From an uncultured Alphaproteobacteria bacterium (GTDB taxonomy: Bacteria; Pseudomonadota; Alphaproteobacteria; Rs-D84): 42,404 bases of DNA. The notes beneath the pieces were generated by a model. The model did no database searches. It was given only the letters and a program-made list of their open reading frames with translations, and was not told where the DNA came from. The stretch lies in the NCBI GenBank assembly GCA_905234465.1, contig CAJOHU010000007.1, positions 1 to 42,404 on the forward strand, read 5' to 3'. The number at the start of each line of letters is the position of its first letter. Positions within the stretch are counted from its first letter, which is position 1. Both the position numbers and the translations under genes were made by a program. This document shows, one piece after another, positions 19,586 through 28,184 of the stretch.

Positions 19586-21171
19586 TTTTTACTAAGTTGC
19601 TTTTTTATTACGTATGTCTGGAATATGCCGAACAGATTTGACACAGTCCAATACAACACTAATCCTGCCGGCATCCATGCGAACATTATTGCGAAAATAA
19701 TCGGCAACCATTTCATCATGCGCCCTGTTGCCGCGGCAACATCACCTGCCGGCGCATTTTTCTGCTTGTGACTTGATTGCAAATACTGTTGCAACCACAT
19801 TGTTGCGCCCATCAAAATTGGCAATATAAAATACGGGTCCATTGCCGCCAAATCATGTATCCACAAGAAATGCGCGTTTCGCATTTGAACAGATACCAAC
19901 AACGCCTTATACAACGCAAAGAAAATCGGAATCTGAATCAACATAGGCAAACACCCCGACATTGGCGATGTCTTATGCGCGCGATACAAATTCATCATTT
20001 CTGCCTGAAGACGAACTTTATCGTTTCCATAAAGTTTCTGAATGCGTTGCAATTCCGGCTGCATACGTTGCATCGCGATTGATGAAGTATATGATTTGCG
20101 CGTCAGTGGCCATATCAATAATCTTAATAATATGGTAAGCAATATAATCGCAACACCATAATTCATTACTAATTCATTTAATATGTTCAGCATCCACAAC
20201 ATCGGGCGTGCCAAGAACCAAAACCATCCATAATCTATTGTTTCACCAATATATGGAATTGTTGTTTCTGCTTCGTCCAATATGGTTTGATCGCGCGGCC
20301 CGGCAAAAATTGTTGTCGTGAATATGCCAGTGCTTTTTGGCGCGACATTTATTGGTGCCGCAGACGTGTCCGCCATATACTTATCAGACAACGATTTCAC
20401 ACGCATTGTTTGATCAGGTGATTTCATATTCGCGATTGTTTGCCAATATTGGTCTGCAAATCCAATAAAGCCATTCGTTGTAGAATATGCGTGCGATTTT
20501 TTTGATATACCCCGCCAATCAACATAACGAATATGCGAATTTGTATTTGTGATTGCACCAGTCGCAACCCCCGCAGATGATTTAGATTCCGCCGAACGCA
20601 CAATACGCACATATGGCGCAAAACTTAATTCGCGATTCGTTTTGTTTTCAACGGTATCTGTGATTGTGATAATATACCCAGACGTATCTATGGTGCGTGT
20701 AAATATCACGCCATCTGAATTTTTCCACAGCATTTTATTATCAGAATTGCGCCAAGTGGTTTTTATATCAGGTGCGGTTGTACCCGTCGCATTTAAACCA
20801 ATTTCTATAAAATCACCGTCTTTATCCAACAAGGTGACACGTGACGCATCGTCTGCGTGCGGAGTCGCCGCGAAATCTGACAGCGCAATCTTTTCAACAC
20901 GCAAACCACGAACATTCGCAACAATCTTGTCCGAAGAAATTTCCCGTGTTGGAACATTTGATACATCGGTTGAAATCATCGCGTTTTCCGCATCTGTAGG
21001 TACCGGGATATCAGATGGTTTCATCCATGCACTGAATAACCACCATGTTCCCATAAATATAATTGCCCACCACAAAAATCCACCCATGCGTGATTTAGGT
21101 TTATCAGCCGTCGCCGTACGATTCGCGTTCCACATATTAAACCCAGAATTATTATCCAAATATTTAACCAT
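19582..21171 (-). CDS. yidC: Membrane protein insertase YidC
   Basis: 529 aa; periplasmic domain plus GVAIILLTILLRLLIWPLTRKSYTSSIAMQRMQPELQRIQ... Confidence 0.95.
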   Translation of the reverse strand: MVKYLDNNSGFNMWNANRTATADKPKSRMGGFLWWAIIFMGTWWLFSAWMKPSDIPVPTDAENAMISTDVSNVPTREISSDKIVANVRGLRVEKIALSDFAATPHADDASRVTLLDKDGDFIEIGLNATGTTAPDIKTTWRNSDNKMLWKNSDGVIFTRTIDTSGYIITITDTVENKTNRELSFAPYVRIVRSAESKSSAGVATGAITNTNSHIRYVDWRGISKKSHAYSTTNGFIGFADQYWQTIANMKSPDQTMRVKSLSDKYMADTSAAPINVAPKSTGIFTTTIFAGPRDQTILDEAETTIPYIGETIDYGWFWFLARPMLWMLNILNELVMNYGVAIILLTILLRLLIWPLTRKSYTSSIAMQRMQPELQRIQKLYGNDKVRLQAEMMNLYRAHKTSPMSGCLPMLIQIPIFFALYKALLVSVQMRNAHFLWIHDLAAMDPYFILPILMGATMWLQQYLQSSHKQKNAPAGDVAAATGRMMKWLPIIFAIMFAWMPAGLVLYWTVSNLFGIFQTYVIKKQLSKK

Positions 21172-21175
21172 TCAT

Positions 21176-21706
21176 TTACCCCTTTAAATTGTTCAAACAA
21201 CGGCGACGTGCCAACCACCAATTTAATATGTACAAACATACACCGATTGTTATAAAACTGTCTGCGATATTGAACGCCGGCCAATGAATCGCCCCAACAT
21301 GAAAATCCAAGAAATCAATAACTGCGCCGAAACGAATACGGTCAATTAAATTTCCCAACGCGCCACCAGTTATTAGTACCAGTGGTGCAACCTCGTACGA
21401 TTTTGCGCGACACAGCAACCAATATAACAACAACGCAATTATTATTCCGGTGGCAACAATCATTATTATTGGCGCGTTATCGCCAACAGTGCGGAACAAA
21501 GAAAATGCCGTTCCCGGATTCCAAGTAAAAACAATGTTAAAGAAATTTGTCACATGCGCCATCAGATATGGCACCGGTACCACAGACCACGCCGCCCCCG
21601 AAACAAACGCCGAACCAGTAATAAGGAACAGCAATACACCTTTGGCAATTTGATCCAATAAAATGATTCCAAAAATTCCGAACAAGATTTTTGATATGCG
21701 ATTCAT
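21176..21706 (-). CDS. lspA: Lipoprotein signal peptidase LspA
   Basis: 176 aa; GALGNLIDRIRFGAVIDFLDFHVGAIHWPAFNIADSFITIG catalytic Asp motifs. Confidence 0.95.
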   Translation of the reverse strand: MNRISKILFGIFGIILLDQIAKGVLLFLITGSAFVSGAAWSVVPVPYLMAHVTNFFNIVFTWNPGTAFSLFRTVGDNAPIIMIVATGIIIALLLYWLLCRAKSYEVAPLVLITGGALGNLIDRIRFGAVIDFLDFHVGAIHWPAFNIADSFITIGVCLYILNWWLARRRCLNNLKG

Positions 21707-21771
21707 TTTTTCTTTCCTTTTTGAATATGGAACAAATATAACAATTCACATATATAAAATCAAACATAAAA

Positions 21772-21816
21772 ATAGTGGTTAGTGGTTAGTGATAGTGGTT
21801 AGTGATAGTGTTAGTT
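21772..21816. repeat. TTAGTGG-type intergenic repeat, copy C
   Basis: atagtggttagtggttagtgatagtggttagtgatagtgttag. Confidence 0.75.
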
Positions 21817-21880
21817 TCCACTTCGCCAAGGCTTCGTGGAACATGGTTTACAAAGCAAAGTTTCCGGGCGGTTGAATGGA

Positions 21881-21900
21881 ACAAAAAGGTACCTTTTTGT
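21881..21900. promoter_or_regulatory. 20-bp perfect palindrome, distal copy
   Basis: ACAAAAAGGTACCTTTTTGT. Confidence 0.7.
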
Positions 21901-22011
21901 CCACCCTTTTTTTACACTTTTTTTAATTTTTTTTGTTTTTTTCGCAACGCCACAGATTCCGTGGTATACAGCCTGTTTTTGTGTTCGTATATTTTTGACC
22001 AAAACGCGATA

Positions 22012-22035
22012 TAACAAAAAGGTACCTTTTTGTTA
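22012..22035. promoter_or_regulatory. 24-bp perfect palindrome overlapping the putative promoter of the 22077 gene
   Basis: TAACAAAAAGGTACCTTTTTGTTA; immediately followed by a TACAAT -10-like box at 22034-22039. Confidence 0.7.
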
Positions 22036-22076
22036 CAATGTAAGTATTGGAAATCCAGGGAAAGGGGAATATCAAA

Positions 22077-22634
22077 ATGACACTTAAACACATATTTGTT
22101 GCGATAACGGCGGTTATGCTGGGGTTTGGGGCTGCGGTTGGTGGCACGACATTAACCAGTAAAGATTACGTTGATACGGCGGTTGATGGCAAACAACCAA
22201 AAATTACTGGTACGAACGGGAATTTGGTGACGTATGGTGCGTCTGCGGGTGCGTATGGTCAAAAAGCAGTGGCGACATCGGTTGGTTCGGATACGACGGC
22301 GACAACAATACCGACGACTGGTGCGGTTGTTAAGGGGTTAAATGGTAAACAGTCGGCAATACCGGCGGGCACATCGGGTAATTTGGTGACATACAGTGGC
22401 ACAGCGGGCACAGTTGGTTCGGCAATGGTATATAAAACCAACGCCACATACGCCAGTCAGACATCTGCATTGGTCCAGGCGCAGCATGTAAATACGGCAA
22501 CAGCAAATGCGTTTAATGCGGTTATGACGTGTAATGCGTGGGACCCGGATGTCCCGGTTGCAGACAGGACAGATGAGAATTGTTGGTTATGGAATGTGAA
22601 CCGTTTATCTGGGACGTATGTACCGGGTGCATAG
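22077..22634 (+). CDS. Secreted repeat-family (adhesin-like) protein, short form
   Basis: Start trimmed to MTLKHIFVAITAVMLGFGAAVGG (SD AAAGGGG); TSKDYVDTAVDGKQPK, TTGAVVKGLNGKQ, NLVTYSGTAGT, C-terminal CWLWNVNRLSGTYVPGA. Confidence 0.85.
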   Translation: MTLKHIFVAITAVMLGFGAAVGGTTLTSKDYVDTAVDGKQPKITGTNGNLVTYGASAGAYGQKAVATSVGSDTTATTIPTTGAVVKGLNGKQSAIPAGTSGNLVTYSGTAGTVGSAMVYKTNATYASQTSALVQAQHVNTATANAFNAVMTCNAWDPDVPVADRTDENCWLWNVNRLSGTYVPGA

Positions 22635-22647
22635 GGAGGGGTAAGAG

Positions 22648-23640
22648 ATGCGAAAAATATATTGCTGTTTGGGGTTAATAATAACATTGCCTGCGTTTGG
22701 TGAAAACCTTGCCCTTACTACATTGGAATATGTAGAAGATGTATTGGACGATTATCAAGACAAATTCCCTGCGGTAAACACTGATACATTGGTGACAATA
22801 GATTCAAATGAATCTAATGGTATAAAAGAAATGCCGATAGTTGATACAGTTGGCACCGACCCAGATGATGATGAGCATGTACCAACGACGGGTGCGGTTG
22901 TGACGGGACTGAACGGGCGCCAGACGGCAACGGTAAATCTGTCCAACCAAAATGTGGTGACATACAGTGGCACAGCGGGCACAATAACCGCAACGCCGAT
23001 ATACAACAGTACGACGAACACGTTTGCGAATGGATTGGTGACGGCGTCTACATTAAACAGTGCGGTCAGCGATGCGGCGAACAGCAAGGTGACCTGTTAT
23101 CAATATGCCACGCCCGGCGACACCACGAGTGATTGTTTATTGTGGCAAATAAACACAACCCCAACGGCGCCATTAACAACAACGGTGAATCTGCCTGCGA
23201 ATGTTGCGGGAACGGCATATTGCCGTAAAAGTCACAATAATGAAAGTAATGGCCAAGGCGGTTGCCCTGCGGCAACATATAATGCATTAAATAACGGTGA
23301 ATGGGCAACGGTGTTCAGTTATGGCACGGTCCGGGGAATAAGTATGTGCACAAATATCAGCGGCAGTGTATACGCCAGTATCCCCACGAATCAAAGCGGA
23401 ATCCAGACAGCGTATGATAATTGGGTAAGTTCGGGTCGCCCGACGGCAACATCATCATTTGCGGATGGATATTGTTATTGCAAAGTGACGGATCCTGTAT
23501 TTTCTGCGGCGCGTTGGGTGTTTCTGTACTCGCGCGCCGTCTCCGTCTGTGCGGACTACTGTGCGAGCAGCTGCGCGTCCAACGCCCAGAGCAACGCCGT
23601 TTTCCGGGGTGCACTGTTTAGTGGCACGTCCGCACAATAA
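22648..23640 (+). CDS. Secreted repeat-family protein, long form with Cys-rich C-terminal extension
   Basis: 330 aa; signal peptide; TTGAVVTGLNGRQ, VVTYSGTAGT, CLLWQIN; then a long extension ending CADYCASSCASNAQSNAVFRGALFSG; SD GGGAGGGG upstream. Confidence 0.85.
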   Translation: MRKIYCCLGLIITLPAFGENLALTTLEYVEDVLDDYQDKFPAVNTDTLVTIDSNESNGIKEMPIVDTVGTDPDDDEHVPTTGAVVTGLNGRQTATVNLSNQNVVTYSGTAGTITATPIYNSTTNTFANGLVTASTLNSAVSDAANSKVTCYQYATPGDTTSDCLLWQINTTPTAPLTTTVNLPANVAGTAYCRKSHNNESNGQGGCPAATYNALNNGEWATVFSYGTVRGISMCTNISGSVYASIPTNQSGIQTAYDNWVSSGRPTATSSFADGYCYCKVTDPVFSAARWVFLYSRAVSVCADYCASSCASNAQSNAVFRGALFSGTSAQ

Positions 23641-23904
23641 TTATGAACGTCTGCGCTGATTACGCGCGCATCCGTTTGGTACAAATGTCGCAAATTGCGC
23701 AAGTGTTATACCCGTGGCATTCAAAACGCGTGCAATGGTATATGTTGACGGCCAATGTGGTGACCCATCGCGATTCACACGTTTGCTTTTATTAAATGTT
23801 GTTGAATCCAGTCCAGACAATCGCGCCAGTCCAGAACAAGAAACCTTTTTCCACCGCGCCAAATTAACTATGCCCATCCATAAATCTTCATGTGTCATAA
23901 TCAT
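23641..23904 (-). CDS. HTH (XRE/S24-repressor N-terminal type) protein lacking a peptidase domain
   Basis: MTHEDLWMGIVNLARWKKVSCSGLARLSGLDSTTFNKSKRVNRDGSPHWPSTYTIARVLNATGITLAQFATFV; resembles the DNA-binding half of alphaproteobacterial S24 regulators. Confidence 0.75.
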   Translation of the reverse strand: MIMTHEDLWMGIVNLARWKKVSCSGLARLSGLDSTTFNKSKRVNRDGSPHWPSTYTIARVLNATGITLAQFATFVPNGCARNQRRRS

Positions 23905-24051
23905 TTCCCCATTGTTTGTTAAAAGATTATGAATACATTCTGAATTACAATATGAACAAAATCAACAAGTTCTAATAACAAGAGAACACAGTAGCAAAAA
24001 ACCAGGCGTTTTACAGATTATATAATTTTGAAACGAATCGGATTTAATTCT

Positions 24052-24729
24052 TTATCCCGCCATTTTTGCCATGAAATCTGCGTGAATTTTTTCTTCGTCT
24101 GGTGATACAGGAAATTGCCGATATGGGAAATCGGTGCCAATCTTTGGATGTTTCAAAAATGCCGCGTGTTGTTCCGCCATAATATCAGAAATTTTCGGTG
24201 CAGGTGCAGTGTTTTCCAGTTCAATATAAACCTTGGCCAGAATTTCCGAATCAATCAGCGCCCCATGTGCGTCTGCACGCGCATTCAACGATATACCAAA
24301 CCATTTCGCCAATGCATCCAGCGTATAACTTTTCGGACCAAACACACGGTTGCGCGCGATAACCAATGTATCCATTTGTTGTTCACGCGGAATCGGCGAC
24401 AGCCCCAGCATTTCCAATTCGTGATTCACAAATGGAAAGTCAAAGTCCAATCCATTATGCGCAACAACCGGCGAATCGCCAATAAATTCCAAAAACCGCG
24501 GCGCAACCACAGACATTTTCGGTTTGTCATCCAAAAACGCGTTAGAAATTTTATGAACCATATATGTTTCGGGCGGAATAATTTTGCCTTCGGGATTTAT
24601 ATATTCGTGAAAAGTATTGTCCGTGATTTTGCCGTCTATGACCTCAACCGCGCCAATTTCAATACAACGGTCACCGCGCATATACTCAAACCCTGTTGTT
24701 TCAATGTCAAAGCAAATTATTCGGCTCAT
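24052..24729 (-). CDS. dnaQ: DNA polymerase III subunit epsilon (DnaQ-type 3'-5' exonuclease)
   Basis: 225 aa; FDIETTGF, HNGLDFDFPFVNHEL, DAHGALIDSEILAKVY exonuclease motifs. Confidence 0.92.
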   Translation of the reverse strand: MSRIICFDIETTGFEYMRGDRCIEIGAVEVIDGKITDNTFHEYINPEGKIIPPETYMVHKISNAFLDDKPKMSVVAPRFLEFIGDSPVVAHNGLDFDFPFVNHELEMLGLSPIPREQQMDTLVIARNRVFGPKSYTLDALAKWFGISLNARADAHGALIDSEILAKVYIELENTAPAPKISDIMAEQHAAFLKHPKIGTDFPYRQFPVSPDEEKIHADFMAKMAG

Positions 24730-24752
24730 TTTTTCCCCGCAAGTTTATTCTT

Positions 24753-24781
24753 TTGATAAAAAAATTTTATGATATTATAAT
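24753..24781 (+). promoter_or_regulatory. Near-consensus promoter of uvrD/pcrA
   Basis: TTGATA-N17-TATAAT ending 3 nt before the first ATG. Confidence 0.75.
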
Positions 24782-24784
24782 GTA

Positions 24785-26881
24785 ATGATGAATTTAATGC
24801 TAGGAAATCTTAACACAGAACAAAAAAAAGCGGTCATGGAAACCGAGGGTCCGATTTTGGTGCTGTCTGGCGCTGGGACCGGGAAAACCCGCGTGTTGGT
24901 GACACGCGTGGCGTACATTTTGGCAAATAAATTGGCGGCACCATGGCAGATTTTGGCACTGACTTTTACAAACAAAGCCGCAAATGAAATGAAAACACGA
25001 ATCGCCAATACGCTGGCATCGGGTGATGACGCGTTTTATGCGCGTGATTTATGGTGCGGAACATTTCATTCAATATGTTTGCGAATATTGCGTGCGAACG
25101 CGATGCGCACGGGATTAAAGTCTGACTTTATAATTTTTGGCGAAGACGACCAAAAATCTGTCTTGAAAAACGTCTTCGCAACCATGGGCATGGATTCCAA
25201 AGAATTTGACGCGTCTGATTGGGTGGAAAAAATATCAAACATCAAAGACCGCGGACGCAACGATAATTCTGATTTGGGTGCGCGCACAAAACAAATATTG
25301 GATAATTATAATGCAGAACTGCGACGCCAAGGTGCGATTGATTTTGGTGATATTATTTTGTTGGTGCTGGATTTGTTTGAAAAAAATCCTGATATACGGG
25401 AAAAATATGCACAACAATTTAAATATATTATGGTTGATGAATTCCAAGATACAAATGCCGCACAAATGCAATTTCTAAAATTACTAACACGCGGAATAGA
25501 CAATCCAAATATTTGCTGTGTCGGCGATGATGACCAATCTATTTATTCTTGGCGCGGCGCCGAAATAAAAAATATTTTAGATTTTGATAAAACCTTTCCG
25601 GGCGCGAAAATTATTCGTCTGGAAACAAATTATCGCAGCACAGGAAATATACTGGGGGCGGCAAATTCATTGATACGACATAACAATGGACGATTAGGCA
25701 AAGATTTACACCCGGCGGATGAAAAGTTGATTGGTGAACCAGTATATGTTCTGACCGTGCCATCAAACTTTGATGAAGTCAGATTGATTTCTGATACAAT
25801 TTCGCGCTATGCCAATGGAAAATATTCTGATTTTGCGGTGCTGATTCGTACCGGTTCATTGTCGCGTGGGTTTGAAGAAGAATTTGCCACGGCACGAATA
25901 CCATACAGATTAATAGGTACAACAAAATTCTATGACAGAATGGAAATCCGCGATGTTATCGCATATATACGATTGTTAATTCATCCATCAGATGATGTTT
26001 CTTTCGCACGAATCATCGCACGTCCGCGGCGCGGTTTCGGTCCGTCTGCAATTATGAAAATGCGCGCAGCGGGAACATCATTGATGGACGGGCTGCGTAA
26101 ATCTGGGTTTGGTGGCAAACAAGGAATCGCCGCAAAAGAATTCTTGGACGCGTTTGATTTTAATTGGCAAAGTATGACCCCAAAAGATGTCGTCACAAAA
26201 TTATTGCAAGATTCAGGATATATGAAATACTGGCACGATTCAAAAGACCCGGATACCGAAGAGAGATTATCAAACATTCGTGAATTGATAACCAATGTTA
26301 TTGCGACATATAATACTTTGCCTGAATTTCTGGAACATGCGGCATTAATGATGACTGATGAAAATGATTCCGAAATGTATAACGATAATAACGCAGTAAG
26401 CATTATGACAATTCACGCCGCCAAAGGTCTTGAATTTGATACGGTATTTTTACCGGCATGGGAAGACGGAATTTTCCCGAATGATAAAGCAATCAAAGAA
26501 GGCGGTATGGAAGAAGAACGCCGGTTGGCATATGTCGCACTAACCCGCGCAAAGCGGCGCGCAATAATTACCAACACTATGTCGCGCGTTATTTTCGGAT
26601 CACGACAATATTATTCGCCTGCACGATTCATCGCGGAAATGGATGGGCGGTATCTTGACTTTGGGGGGCACGCGCCAACATATAAAAATAAACCTGTGAA
26701 TTCATATAACCCATCACACTTTAAACCAATAAATAAATCTATGGTTGGTAAATTGGTCAATCATCAAGAAATGGGACGTGGCGTTGTTATTGAAGAACAT
26801 GATGACATATTAACAATCGCGTTTAATAAAACAGGTATAAAAAAAGTATCGCGCAATTTTGTTAATGTAATTGATAAGTAA
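24785..26881 (+). CDS. uvrD: UvrD/PcrA-family ATP-dependent DNA helicase
   Basis: 698 aa; LSGAGTGKTRVLVTRV Walker A; VDEFQDTN; SF1A helicase motifs; C-terminal PcrA-type domain. Confidence 0.93.
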   Translation: MMNLMLGNLNTEQKKAVMETEGPILVLSGAGTGKTRVLVTRVAYILANKLAAPWQILALTFTNKAANEMKTRIANTLASGDDAFYARDLWCGTFHSICLRILRANAMRTGLKSDFIIFGEDDQKSVLKNVFATMGMDSKEFDASDWVEKISNIKDRGRNDNSDLGARTKQILDNYNAELRRQGAIDFGDIILLVLDLFEKNPDIREKYAQQFKYIMVDEFQDTNAAQMQFLKLLTRGIDNPNICCVGDDDQSIYSWRGAEIKNILDFDKTFPGAKIIRLETNYRSTGNILGAANSLIRHNNGRLGKDLHPADEKLIGEPVYVLTVPSNFDEVRLISDTISRYANGKYSDFAVLIRTGSLSRGFEEEFATARIPYRLIGTTKFYDRMEIRDVIAYIRLLIHPSDDVSFARIIARPRRGFGPSAIMKMRAAGTSLMDGLRKSGFGGKQGIAAKEFLDAFDFNWQSMTPKDVVTKLLQDSGYMKYWHDSKDPDTEERLSNIRELITNVIATYNTLPEFLEHAALMMTDENDSEMYNDNNAVSIMTIHAAKGLEFDTVFLPAWEDGIFPNDKAIKEGGMEEERRLAYVALTRAKRRAIITNTMSRVIFGSRQYYSPARFIAEMDGRYLDFGGHAPTYKNKPVNSYNPSHFKPINKSMVGKLVNHQEMGRGVVIEEHDDILTIAFNKTGIKKVSRNFVNVIDK

Positions 26882-26882
26882 A

Positions 26883-28184
26883 TTATTTTGTTTTTAACGC
26901 TTTGATGAATTCTTCGGCTTTTTTCTTGGTGCTGTTGTAAACTGTTTTCAAATCTTTCTGTAAATTACTGCCGATTGCATAATCAACCGCGCCCCCAATA
27001 GATTTTGCAAATTCTTCTGTGTGCGCAGCGATATACGCAACCAATGCCCCCGTCAAGATTAATGTAATAACATCGCCGTTCAAAATGGTTATAATGTGGG
27101 TCTGAGAATTCAAAGAAACCGCAGATGCCAACAGCGCGCCCGCCACAGATATTATAATAGACAAAGAAATAAAATAAATTGCCGCATCAACAAACTTTTT
27201 TATTTGCGATGAAAGGTTTGATGTATTGAACAGTCCTAAAAATCCGTTATATATGTCGCCGGCAATTCCTTTGTATGATGTTTTGTTTACTGTTTCGGCA
27301 ACCGCAGTAAACGGCAAAAATATTATCACTAAAAACAAATCGGCAATAACACCGAACGCAACAAACAAGAACTTATATGCAGTATATAAAAACAACCCAA
27401 CAAAAACCAATCCAAGTAGAAAAGTAAATGTACTGACCCCAAGTCCGGATAAAACCAATGACCATCCATACTTTATTGCACCGTAATAAAACCCAGACAA
27501 TCGCGCCGGAACACATATTATATTCGCCGCAAAATCAGGTGTCATTATGGTTGTGCCCGACATATGTGATGCCGCGTACGCGTGAATAGACGGACAATTA
27601 TTATCCAATACAAACCCACCAACAGATGTTGTCGCGTTTAAGATAAGATTTGATACATACGAAGAAAACCCAAATATTGGTCCCATAATAGTGCCAAAGA
27701 ACCATTGAATACCGCCACCCAACAATAACACCCAAATTGCGACAATGGCGCCCTTTTTGGCGATTTCTTCAACAGTTGGCATTGCACGAGTTTTGTTATC
27801 GGTGATAAGTTGATACGCCTGCAACATGACCCAGAATATAAACGCAACAACCAAAAATATGTTTATAAATTTTACCAAAGAATTATCCAAAATGCGCGCA
27901 ATGTAATCCAATGCACGGACAAACGCGATACCAAGACGCGCCTCAATCGGAACGCCTGTTCTGATATATTCTTGCCCGTATTCAGATTCAAAATCATTCA
28001 AATCTTGGCGCACATTTTGTAATACTGTGTTTTGATTATGCTCGGTTGCCCATGTTCCAAAATCACCAATATCACCAGTGACTAAATTCCCGGTATCCAG
28101 TGCGATAGATTGATGCACCGCGAACATCGCTGTAAATGCAACCAACACGATTGATAAAAATCTTTTTATAATTTTATTCATCAT
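26883..28184 (-). CDS. VirB6/TrbL-like polytopic membrane protein (paralogue 1)
   Basis: 433 aa; multiple TMs; GTIMGPIFGF and LFLVIIFLPFTAVAETV align with the paralogues; 4-bp overlap with the upstream gene. Confidence 0.7.
   Translation of the reverse strand: MMNKIIKRFLSIVLVAFTAMFAVHQSIALDTGNLVTGDIGDFGTWATEHNQNTVLQNVRQDLNDFESEYGQEYIRTGVPIEARLGIAFVRALDYIARILDNSLVKFINIFLVVAFIFWVMLQAYQLITDNKTRAMPTVEEIAKKGAIVAIWVLLLGGGIQWFFGTIMGPIFGFSSYVSNLILNATTSVGGFVLDNNCPSIHAYAASHMSGTTIMTPDFAANIICVPARLSGFYYGAIKYGWSLVLSGLGVSTFTFLLGLVFVGLFLYTAYKFLFVAFGVIADLFLVIIFLPFTAVAETVNKTSYKGIAGDIYNGFLGLFNTSNLSSQIKKFVDAAIYFISLSIIISVAGALLASAVSLNSQTHIITILNGDVITLILTGALVAYIAAHTEEFAKSIGGAVDYAIGSNLQKDLKTVYNSTKKKAEEFIKALKTK

Noticed and set aside
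21901-22011. Firm call of an invertible promoter
   Set aside because: Identical palindromic ends make inversion conceivable, but no invertase gene is in view; kept only as an alternative hypothesis.
21802-22087. Short ORFs (68-83 aa) across the lspA/secreted-gene intergenic region
   Set aside because: Overlap on both strands, T-rich and palindromic DNA, no SD, no family; better explained as regulatory DNA.
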